Below are positions 42,086 through 49,453 of a stretch of 64,000 nt of DNA, one piece after another. The translations under genes and the position numbers were made by a program. Source of the DNA: Leadbetterella lacustris (GTDB taxonomy: Bacteria; Bacteroidota; Bacteroidia; Cytophagales; Spirosomataceae); NCBI GenBank assembly GCA_965234335.1, contig OZ248457.1:62001-126000 (forward strand), written 5' to 3'. The first letter of the stretch is position 1. Every line of letters starts with the position of its first letter. The notes beneath the pieces were generated by a model. It was not told the origin of the DNA and did not search any database. It saw only the letters and a list, made by a program, of their open reading frames with translations.

Positions 42086-44173
42086 ATGAAACCCGAGATA
42101 GTATCACAAACTCCAATTTGGTATGGTTTTTTATGTGTAGGTTTGGGTTTATTTTTTGCACTTTTTACCTATTTCAGAATCAAAGGCTTTTCTAAAAATC
42201 AGAAAATTGTTCTATCTGCATTAAGGGGAGTCTCAACGTTTTTAGTGGCCTACTTATTGCTTAATCCTTTAATCAAAACCATCTCGAAAAATATCATAAA
42301 ACCAAAAGTAGTTTTGGTGCTTGATAACTCTAAGTCAATGTTGCAAGGAGGTAAGAGAGCAATAAATGAAGTTTTTAAAGGTATAGTGGCACTAAAAGAA
42401 AGCCTTACAGAAAAAGGTTATGAACTAGAAATTAGAACGTTAAGCGATGAAAAAATTGAGCAAATAAATGAAACAAAGTTCAATCTTGGTAAATCCAACC
42501 TTGCAAGCGTTCTGGGTGATTTAAAAAACAATTACGAAGGTCAAAACCTCAGTGACGTTATTCTAGTATCAGACGGAATTATTAACGACGGAGTATCTCC
42601 AACTTTTCAAAAACTCCCTTTTAATGTACATACGGTAGGTTTTGGCGACACTACACTAAAAAAAGACATTTTAATATCTGGCATTACAGCGAACAAATTG
42701 GCTTATTTAGGAAATAAATTCACGGTAAATGTGGATTTATCAGCCTACTTGCTGCAGGGTAAATCGACAAATGTCACCATCAAAGACGGCACGGGCAAAG
42801 TTTTAATGCAAAAACAAATCGCTATTTCTAAAAAAGAGGATTTTCAAACCGCTTCATTTGAAATAATGGCGGATAAAGTTGGTAAACAAAGATATGTGGC
42901 TGAAATAAATTCGGTTGAAGGTGAGTTTACTGTCAAAAATAATGTTAAAGATTTCGTGGTTGACGTGGTAAATGGCAAAGAAAAAATACTTTTTCTTGCC
43001 TTCGCACCGCATCCCGACATCAAGGCTTTTAAATCGATAATCGAAAAAAATGACTTGTTTGAGCTGCAAGTACAAATTCTTCAGTCCATTGAACCTAGCC
43101 AAATAGGCAAAGACCCTTTTGATATACTTATTTTGCACCAAGTACCAGACGTCTATGGTTCCTCTACCGGCATTGTAAGTGCCTTACTTTCAAAGAAAAA
43201 GCCTGCTTTTTTTGTTGTTGGTAGTAAAACAAATATTCCATCATTTAATGGAATGCAGAACGTTGTTGGTATTAATTCGCAAATCAATAAACTAGATAAA
43301 ACCACCAGTCTACTCAATAATCTGTTCCAAAGATTTAATGTTTCTACCAATGCCGCCGCTTTGTTGGAGAAATTGCCACCAATTTCTGTTCCATTTGGAG
43401 AATATAAAACTTTTCCTGGTGCCGAAATTCTACTTTTTCAAAAAATAGGCAATATCAACACGGGCAGGCCTATGTTGGCCATGAATTTGAGCGGGTCTGT
43501 AAACAATGCCGTTTTTGTTGGAGAAGGCATTTGGCAATGGCGACTTGAAGAGTACGCCTTAAGCGAACAACAATCGGAGGTGGATGAATTAATTATAAAG
43601 ACTTTACAATTACTCTCTATCAAGGAAGATAAAAGCAAATTGAGGGTTTATCCAACCTTAGAAACCTTTAGCATCGACCAAAGAATCGGATTTGAAACCG
43701 AAGCATACAATAATATTTTTGAAAGAATCTATGACCAAAATATCACAATGAAGGTCAAGGACGAAAAAGGTGCTGAAAAAATCTACAGTTTTAAAATCAC
43801 CAATGAATCTTCAAGATTCGAACTTTCAAATCTACCAGCAGGCTTATACAAATACAATGCAAGTGCCAATGTTTTGGGTAAAAATGAAACCACTACAGGT
43901 CAATTTTTAGTAACTCAAGCAGACATTGAGTCAGAAAATCTGGTAGCTGACCACAACTTACTCAAAACACTTTCTAACCAAAACAACGGTGATTTTGTAA
44001 ACTACAAAAACATAATAGAACTACGTAAAAGTCTAGAAAGCAGAGGCTTGATAAATAAGGTTGTGAGTAATGAAGAACTCAAGGACTTTATAAATCTAAG
44101 ATGGATTCTAGTGCTTTTAGTGGCCTTTGCGGCCATCGAATGGTCACTGAGAAAGTATTTTGGGGGGTATTGA
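42086..44173 (+). CDS. Membrane protein with a von Willebrand A-like domain
   Basis: The 695-residue protein starts with two transmembrane helices (about 11-28 and 41-60). A vWA-like domain follows, with the MIDAS phrase LDNSKSM (DxSxS) near 84 and SDGIINDG near 160. A long beta-rich region with Ig-like stretches (about 205-290, 540-610) comes next, and a C-terminal helix (about 672-690) returns the chain to the membrane. Similar large proteins with terminal helices are common in Bacteroidota and of unknown function. It follows fabG by 34 bp, possibly in the same operon. Confidence 0.7.
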   Translation: MKPEIVSQTPIWYGFLCVGLGLFFALFTYFRIKGFSKNQKIVLSALRGVSTFLVAYLLLNPLIKTISKNIIKPKVVLVLDNSKSMLQGGKRAINEVFKGIVALKESLTEKGYELEIRTLSDEKIEQINETKFNLGKSNLASVLGDLKNNYEGQNLSDVILVSDGIINDGVSPTFQKLPFNVHTVGFGDTTLKKDILISGITANKLAYLGNKFTVNVDLSAYLLQGKSTNVTIKDGTGKVLMQKQIAISKKEDFQTASFEIMADKVGKQRYVAEINSVEGEFTVKNNVKDFVVDVVNGKEKILFLAFAPHPDIKAFKSIIEKNDLFELQVQILQSIEPSQIGKDPFDILILHQVPDVYGSSTGIVSALLSKKKPAFFVVGSKTNIPSFNGMQNVVGINSQINKLDKTTSLLNNLFQRFNVSTNAAALLEKLPPISVPFGEYKTFPGAEILLFQKIGNINTGRPMLAMNLSGSVNNAVFVGEGIWQWRLEEYALSEQQSEVDELIIKTLQLLSIKEDKSKLRVYPTLETFSIDQRIGFETEAYNNIFERIYDQNITMKVKDEKGAEKIYSFKITNESSRFELSNLPAGLYKYNASANVLGKNETTTGQFLVTQADIESENLVADHNLLKTLSNQNNGDFVNYKNIIELRKSLESRGLINKVVSNEELKDFINLRWILVLLVAFAAIEWSLRKYFGGY

Positions 44174-44178
44174 TATTC

Positions 44179-45456
44179 TTATATTGCCACCAAATCACTG
44201 GTATTCTTCTCCAGAAACGTCTTTTTTATAACTTCTCTGTCAAGTTTTCCAGCAGTTTCTAGCTGAATAAATATGTTATTTACCATTTCCAACAAATTAT
44301 CAATATCCTGAATTGTAATAAACCTCGAAAGCGTTATTCTTATGCCCGTTTTGTTTTTTGGTACACTCGGATAGGTGCATGGCGATACAAAAAAGCCACT
44401 ATCAAGTAACATTTTTGATGTAAATGCGGTGTTTTCAGTGCTCCCAGATCCTATAAAGAATATTGGAGTTCTATAATTGCCACTCAACGGTAAATTTAGC
44501 TGCATGGCTTTTTTCCAAAAATATTCAATTTTCCTTTTCAAATCCAATTGCAAATCGGCAAATTCAGGCCTCATGTGTATTTCGGCAGATTTTATAGCAG
44601 CGGCTGCAGCTGCTGGATGTGGCGGTCCTGAGAAAATCATGGTTTTACCAAGGTTTTTTACGAGTTCCTTCGAGGCTCTGTCCGGATAAACCATCAACCC
44701 ACCTCCAGTTCCGAAACCTTTTGACATCGACATGCCAATAAATAATTTCTCATGAAAAGGAATTTCGTTTAAAACATACCCAACTCCATTTTTTCCGATC
44801 CAGCTTGTGCCATGTGCATCGTCGGCATAAACATAAAACTGCTCGTATTTATTCATCAAAAACGCTAACTCTTTCATAGGAGCACCATCACCCATCATGG
44901 AGTAAATACCATCAATCATATACCAAACGTTGTCATATTTTGCTCCAAGTATTTTTATTCTTTCTTCTAACAAATCCAACCTGTTGTGTCTGAGTAATTC
45001 CACATGGTCACCCTTGTTTCTCATCATATTTACCGCTGTTTGCATACTACTGTGTACATAATTGTCAAGAATTATTGCATCATTTCGCCCAATAAGTATT
45101 GGTAAATTAGAAATATGTGCAAAAGTTGTTGAAGTAGTAACGTTAACTGGCTTATTAAACATTTGCTCAAGTTTTTCTTCCATTTGTTCAAATAATTCTA
45201 AACCAACAAATGTCCTTGAAGACGAAAAATACATACCGTATTTGTCAATGGCATCTTTTGCAGCACTCTTGATTTCCTGATTTTGATCAAGACCCATGTA
45301 ACTGCAATTTCCAAAAAATACGGTTTCTTTGCCATTTAACATGATGTTTCTACCGTCATAGTCATCATTTTTCGCCACCGCCCTAACGATTCCCAAGCTT
45401 CTTCCATACTCAAATGTGGAATTTATTTGTTCGAGTTCCCAAGTGATTTTTTTCAT
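44179..45456 (-). CDS. PLP-dependent alpha-oxoamine synthase family protein
   Basis: The 425-residue protein belongs to the group of 8-amino-7-oxononanoate synthase, 2-amino-3-ketobutyrate CoA ligase, 5-aminolaevulinate synthase and serine palmitoyltransferase. These join an amino acid to an acyl-CoA or acyl-ACP. The core features are SRTFVGLELFEQMEEKL, YADDAHGTSWIG and the PLP Lys in SMSKGFGTGGG. The SSRTFVG phrase is like that of the family. I cannot tell which product is made; no bio, tdh or sphingolipid gene is next to it. It is convergent with the vWA gene (5 bp apart). Confidence 0.82.
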   Translation of the reverse strand: MKKITWELEQINSTFEYGRSLGIVRAVAKNDDYDGRNIMLNGKETVFFGNCSYMGLDQNQEIKSAAKDAIDKYGMYFSSSRTFVGLELFEQMEEKLEQMFNKPVNVTTSTTFAHISNLPILIGRNDAIILDNYVHSSMQTAVNMMRNKGDHVELLRHNRLDLLEERIKILGAKYDNVWYMIDGIYSMMGDGAPMKELAFLMNKYEQFYVYADDAHGTSWIGKNGVGYVLNEIPFHEKLFIGMSMSKGFGTGGGLMVYPDRASKELVKNLGKTMIFSGPPHPAAAAAAIKSAEIHMRPEFADLQLDLKRKIEYFWKKAMQLNLPLSGNYRTPIFFIGSGSTENTAFTSKMLLDSGFFVSPCTYPSVPKNKTGIRITLSRFITIQDIDNLLEMVNNIFIQLETAGKLDREVIKKTFLEKNTSDLVAI

Positions 45457-45623
45457 TTGATAATATTTTTTTTAAATATTATAGGACAATCACTATACCA
45501 AAAAATAGGAAATTGATTTATGTCAATAATATTCTACATTAAATTCTTTTAAAGTAGAATATTAGTTTTTTTTGCGAATATTTTTTCTAAATAAATTATT
45601 TCGATTCATAATTAAATTAATGG

Positions 45624-45650
45624 TTTGATTAAACACGTTTTGTATTTTTG
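45624..45650 (+). promoter_or_regulatory. Promoter of the DUF4403 gene
   Basis: TATTTTTG (45643-45650) matches TAnnTTTG; a TTTG at 45624-45627 is 15 bp upstream, shorter than usual. The next in-frame TTG at 45669 would follow a leader of only about 12 nt. The box covers an earlier TTG (45648), which argues against that one as start. Confidence 0.4.
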
Positions 45651-45668
45651 CAAAAAAACTTCATCGAA

Positions 45669-47051
45669 TTGAAAAAGTTATTTAGCTTTTGTCTGCTTTT
45701 GTCATTAAACAACGCATATTCTCAAGGTAATGTGGCTACCCAAACTATTCCGGAAAAACCGGTAGTTTTTGAAAAAAAACCATCAGTTATCAGTATTCCA
45801 ATTGATATTTCCATTGAAGACCTTCAAGGTAAGATAAACTCAGGCATGCCGAATCTTATTTATGAAGACAACAGTTTTGAAGATAACCAAAATGATGAAT
45901 TGAAAGCCAAAGTATGGCGAAAAGGAAATTTGATATTTACGAGTGTGGTAAATGATGTGTTGACTTACGAAGTTCCCCTAAAAGTCTGGGCACAGAAAAG
46001 AATTTCGGTTTTAGGTGTTTCACAAGCTCCTGCTACAGAGTTTGAACTCAAACTTAAGTTTTCTTCCAAATTCGGCATTACCTCAGATTATAGCATTCAA
46101 ACCGCCACTAGTGGTCTTGGTTATGAGTGGATTACAAAGCCCGTGCTGAAATACTCTTACATAGAAATTCCCATTGGTTCTGTAATTGGCAAACTTATAA
46201 GTAACAATTTGGCCACTTTTTCAAAACAAATAGACCAAACTATTAAAGACAATTACTCTTTAAAACCCTATGTTTTAGAAGCTTGGAACACTGCCCAAAA
46301 ACCATTTTTAGCATCCGAAGAGTATAATACTTGGGTAAAATTAGAACCTTTGGATGTTTATTTCACTCCCTTAAAGGCCGTGGGTAAAAGCTTGAAATCT
46401 ACTTTTGGACTTAAAATTTTTGTTGAAACTTTGGTAGGAACACCCGTATATACACCCAAACAAATCCTCTCTATTCCAAACTTGAAATCAGTTTCCTCTA
46501 TTTCGGATGTTTTCGAGGTTCAACTTTTCAACGTAATCTCCTATGAGGAAGCCACCAAAATTAGTAGAAACATGTTTGTGGGGCAGGTTTATGATTTTAA
46601 AAATGGCAAATACAAGATTGAAGTAACAGACATAGAAATAAAAGCCGATGGTGAATATTTATCTTTAATCACCACTACAAAAGGAAATTTCAAAGGCCAA
46701 ATCTTTTTAAAGGGAATCCCCGTGTATGATCCAGTAAAGAAATTGGTTGTTTTAACAAATACCGAATTGGATATTAAAACCAAAAATATTTTGCACAAAG
46801 CAGGTGCTTGGCTTTTAGAAGGTACTTTAGAAAAAAGGATAGAGAATGAATTTGGGCTACCAGTAACCGATATCATAGAATTTGGTAAACAATCGGTATT
46901 GCAAACCATTAATTCCGAAATTTCAAAGGGCATAAGAATGAAAGGAGAGATATTTTCGGTGGTTCCAGACCAGGTAAAAGTAGCCCAAAATGGTATCCTA
47001 GCAACCGTTATAGCCAAAGCAAAAGTGGAATTAGTTGTAAAGGGAATGTAA
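45669..47051 (+). CDS. DUF4403 family exported protein
   Basis: With the start at TTG 45669 the protein is 460 residues, begins MKKLFSFCLLLSLNNAYSQ (a standard signal peptide) and matches DUF4403. Family phrases include ISIPIDISIEDLQGKINSGMPNLIYED near the mature N-terminus, VPLKVWAQKRIS, and VVPDQVKVAQNGILATVIAKAKVELVV at the end. A frame from TTG 45648 would add seven residues and lie within the promoter box. DUF4403 is related to lipid-binding barrel proteins and is common in Bacteroidota; function is unknown. rnpB follows 18 bp downstream. Confidence 0.82.
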   Translation: MKKLFSFCLLLSLNNAYSQGNVATQTIPEKPVVFEKKPSVISIPIDISIEDLQGKINSGMPNLIYEDNSFEDNQNDELKAKVWRKGNLIFTSVVNDVLTYEVPLKVWAQKRISVLGVSQAPATEFELKLKFSSKFGITSDYSIQTATSGLGYEWITKPVLKYSYIEIPIGSVIGKLISNNLATFSKQIDQTIKDNYSLKPYVLEAWNTAQKPFLASEEYNTWVKLEPLDVYFTPLKAVGKSLKSTFGLKIFVETLVGTPVYTPKQILSIPNLKSVSSISDVFEVQLFNVISYEEATKISRNMFVGQVYDFKNGKYKIEVTDIEIKADGEYLSLITTTKGNFKGQIFLKGIPVYDPVKKLVVLTNTELDIKTKNILHKAGAWLLEGTLEKRIENEFGLPVTDIIEFGKQSVLQTINSEISKGIRMKGEIFSVVPDQVKVAQNGILATVIAKAKVELVVKGM

Positions 47052-47064
47052 AATAGCTAAATTG
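47035..47064 (+). promoter_or_regulatory. Probable rnpB promoter
   Basis: TTG (47035-47037), 20 bases, then TAAATTG (47058-47064), one T short of TAnnTTTG. It lies at the 3' end of the DUF4403 gene, and the predicted start (about 47070) coincides with the first base of P1 of the RNase P RNA. Confidence 0.5.
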
Positions 47065-47069
47065 CAACC

Positions 47070-47419
47070 GAAATAAGCTGACCTATCGCCAGATTATATG
47101 TAATTTGGAGGAAAGTCCGAACAACACAGAGCATCATGCTACTTAACGGGTAGGGGAGAATTCGTTCTCTACAGACAGTGCCACAGAAAATTACCGCCAT
47201 GCCTCGGTGTGGTAAGGGTGAAAAGGAGGTGTAAGAGACCACCGGTAGACTTGTAAAACGATACGCATAGGTAAACCTCATGAGTTGAAAGACCAAATAA
47301 ACCGACGTCAAAGGGTAGCTCGCTCAAGTCGGAGGGTAGGTTGATAGAGGTTTTGAGCAATCAAAACCCTAGATAAATGATAGGATAGAACAGAATTCGG
47401 CTTATTAGCTTATTTCATT
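47070..47419 (+). ncRNA. rnpB: RNase P RNA, bacterial type A
   Basis: The RNA component of RNase P removes 5' leaders from tRNA precursors. The 5' end GAAATAAGCT pairs with AGCTTATTTC at the 3' end (P1). Conserved blocks are GGAGGAAAGTCCGAAC, CACAGAAAATTACCGCC, GGTAAGGGTGAAAAGG, GTAAGAGACCACCGG and GATAGGATAGAACAGAA near the end, all diagnostic of rnpB. The length (about 350 nt) fits type A. The ORFs on the minus strand over this region are shadows. A T-rich tail follows at 47421. Confidence 0.95.
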
Positions 47420-47444
47420 TTTTATTTTCAAAATTAATTAGTAA

Positions 47445-47452
47445 TTTTGCAC
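47445..47452 (+). promoter_or_regulatory. Probable -7 box of the rpsP operon
   Basis: TAATTTTG matches TAnnTTTG, 49 bp before the rpsP start and after rnpB. No clear -33 box is seen. Confidence 0.4.
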
Positions 47453-47500
47453 TCCAAATTTAAAACAGGGACGGGTTCCCATTAATAAAATAACAAGCAA

Positions 47501-48088
47501 ATGGCAGTTAAAATTAGATTAGCAAGAAGAGGTCGTAACAAAATGCCTATTTACGACATCGTTGTTGCAGACGCTCGTGCACCACGTGATGGTAGATTTA
47601 TCGAGAAATTGGGTCAGTATAACCCACATGCGACACCAGCAATCGTTACATTGAAAAATGACAGAGCTTTGTACTGGTTACAAGTAGGAGCACAGCCAAC
47701 AGACACCACAAGAAAAATCTTGAGTGTTAACGGTGTAATGTTTAAAAAACACCTTCAGATTGGTGTTGACAAAGGTGCAATAACGCAAGAGCAAGCAGAT
47801 GCAAAGTTTGAGGCTTGGGCAAAAGAAAAAGAAGAAATAAGAACGCAAAAAATTGCTAAATTAAACTCTTCAAAAGAAGCGACCAGGTCGGCAGCATTTG
47901 ATGCAGAGCGTAAGAAAAAAGAAGATAAAGTGGCTGCTTTAGCTAAAGCAGAAGCTGATTTGATTGCTGCTTCAGCTCCAGTAGTGGAAGAAGAAGTAGT
48001 ATCAGAAGAATCAGCAGTAGAAGAAACTCCGGCAGCTGAGGAAGTTGCTCCAGAAGCAACAACCGAGGAAGCTCCAACGGCAGAATAA
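47501..48088 (+). CDS. rpsP: 30S ribosomal protein S16 with acidic C-terminal tail
   Basis: Residues 1 to about 80 are S16 (MAVKIRLARRGRNKMPIYDIVVADARAPRDGRFIEKLGQYNP, NDRALYWLQVGAQPTDT). It continues with a coiled, Lys/Glu-rich segment and ends with a 40-residue tail of Glu, Ala, Val and Pro (EEEVVSEESAVEETPAAEEV). Total length is 195, against about 80 in E. coli; long S16 tails are known in Bacteroidota, but their role is not. rimM and trmD follow, as in many genomes. Confidence 0.94.
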   Translation: MAVKIRLARRGRNKMPIYDIVVADARAPRDGRFIEKLGQYNPHATPAIVTLKNDRALYWLQVGAQPTDTTRKILSVNGVMFKKHLQIGVDKGAITQEQADAKFEAWAKEKEEIRTQKIAKLNSSKEATRSAAFDAERKKKEDKVAALAKAEADLIAASAPVVEEEVVSEESAVEETPAAEEVAPEATTEEAPTAE

Positions 48089-48112
48089 TTTATCCTCAAA
48101 GCATTTCATAAT

Positions 48113-48142
48113 AATCCTCGCTAGTCAGCGGGGATTTTTTTT
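48113..48142 (+). terminator. Terminator-like hairpin after rpsP
   Basis: AATCCTCGCT pairs with AGCGGGGATT (one U-G pair) around the AGTC loop, followed by eight T residues. rimM starts only 10 bp later, so readthrough or a separate promoter must supply it. Confidence 0.85.
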
Positions 48143-48151
48143 AGTTAAAAT

Positions 48152-48682
48152 ATGCAAAAATCAGAATGTTTTTCCCTCGGTAAAATTACCAAACCTCACG
48201 GATTAAAAGGAGAGGTAACTATATGGTTAGATGTCGATGTTCCTGAAAATTATATAGATTTAGACGGGCTTTTTTTAGAAATCAAAGGCCAATTGGTGCC
48301 TTATATCATCGAAGAATTGCAGGTAAGAGGAAAGAAATCTATCGTCAAATTCGAAGATATAAATTCCATAGAAGCCACCGAGACCATTATAGATGCTGAG
48401 GCTTATTTGCCCATAAAGAAATTGCCCAAACTCAAAGGTAAACAGTTTTACTATCACGAAGTAATCGGTTATCAAATAATTGACAGTAATTCTCAAAAAG
48501 ATTTGGGAGAACTTAAAGCCATTTACGAAAGCACAGGGCAAGACCTTTTTGCTGTTGATATCAATGAAACCGAGGTTTTGATTCCAATCATAGATAATTT
48601 TTTGGATGCGATAGATCATTCTGAAAAACGGATTCATGTTACTTTGCCCGATGGTTTATTAGATATATATTTAAATCAATAA
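48152..48682 (+). CDS. rimM: 16S rRNA processing / ribosome maturation protein RimM
   Basis: RimM binds S19 and helps 30S head assembly. The 176-residue protein has the N-terminal barrel with LGKITKPHGLKGEVTIW near 9-25, and the C-terminal PRC-like domain (FYYHEVIGYQI, LGELKAIYESTGQDLF, VLIPIIDNFLDAID). The length is normal. It is followed 5 bp later by trmD, its usual neighbour. Confidence 0.95.
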   Translation: MQKSECFSLGKITKPHGLKGEVTIWLDVDVPENYIDLDGLFLEIKGQLVPYIIEELQVRGKKSIVKFEDINSIEATETIIDAEAYLPIKKLPKLKGKQFYYHEVIGYQIIDSNSQKDLGELKAIYESTGQDLFAVDINETEVLIPIIDNFLDAIDHSEKRIHVTLPDGLLDIYLNQ

Positions 48683-48687
48683 GATTT

Positions 48688-49365
48688 ATGAAAATTGACA
48701 TAATTTCTTGTCAGCCAGGACTTGTTGACGGTTTTTTCTCTCAATCTATCGTAAAAAACGCCATACAGAATGGCTTTGTAGAAATTAAGACCCATGATTT
48801 GCGTATTTTTGGAACAGGTAATTATCGCCAAATCGATGATTATCAATACGGAGGGGGGGCAGGAATGGTGCTGATGATAGAACCCCTCGCTCGACTCATA
48901 AGATCATTACAGCAAGATACTAAATATGACCAGGTAATATATCTTACCCCTGACGGCAAAACACTTAATCAAAAAACAGTAAATACCCTTTCACTTTCAC
49001 AAAATCTATTGCTCATTTGTGGACATTATAAAGGTATAGACGAAAGAGTAAGAGAGTTGTTTGTTACCCAAGAAATCTCAATTGGAGATTACGTGCTCTC
49101 AGGTGGAGAAATAGCAGCCGCAGTACTAACAGATGCCATTGTGAGGCTTATACCAGGTGTCATAAACGACGAAACATCTGCTTTAACTGATTCATTTCAA
49201 GATGACCTGCTAGCACCGCCAGTTTATACCCGTCCTGCCGATTTTGAAGGCACCAAAGTACCTGATGTTTTGTTGTCAGGAAACGAAAAACTCATCAACG
49301 AATGGAGACTCGATAAATCTATCGAAAGAACTACCCATCGTCGACCCGATTTATTGGCAAAATGA
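48688..49365 (+). CDS. trmD: tRNA (guanine-37-N1)-methyltransferase TrmD
   Basis: TrmD makes m1G37 to prevent frameshifting. The 225-residue protein is a SPOUT enzyme with the trefoil knot motifs YGGGAGMVLMIEPL, LLICGHYKGIDERV and EISIGDYVLSGGEIAA, plus the end ...ERTTHRRPDLL. Its length is typical. It ends the rpsP-rimM-trmD series. Confidence 0.96.
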   Translation: MKIDIISCQPGLVDGFFSQSIVKNAIQNGFVEIKTHDLRIFGTGNYRQIDDYQYGGGAGMVLMIEPLARLIRSLQQDTKYDQVIYLTPDGKTLNQKTVNTLSLSQNLLLICGHYKGIDERVRELFVTQEISIGDYVLSGGEIAAAVLTDAIVRLIPGVINDETSALTDSFQDDLLAPPVYTRPADFEGTKVPDVLLSGNEKLINEWRLDKSIERTTHRRPDLLAK

Positions 49366-49396
49366 TTGCATATTTTGAGAGAAATTTGTATTTTTG
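49366..49396 (+). promoter_or_regulatory. Promoter of gyrA
   Basis: TTG (49366-49368), 20 bases, then TATTTTTG (49389-49396) match the Bacteroidota promoter. The gyrA ATG lies 57 bp further on. Confidence 0.55.
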
Positions 49397-49453
49397 AAAG
49401 AAATTAAAAGAATCTTAATTACTAAATATTTTTAGAATCCTTCACCCCAATTT

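Noticed and set aside
47057..47360. Two minus-strand frames inside rnpB
   Set aside because: The region is a structured RNA with conserved RNase P blocks; the frames have no family features.
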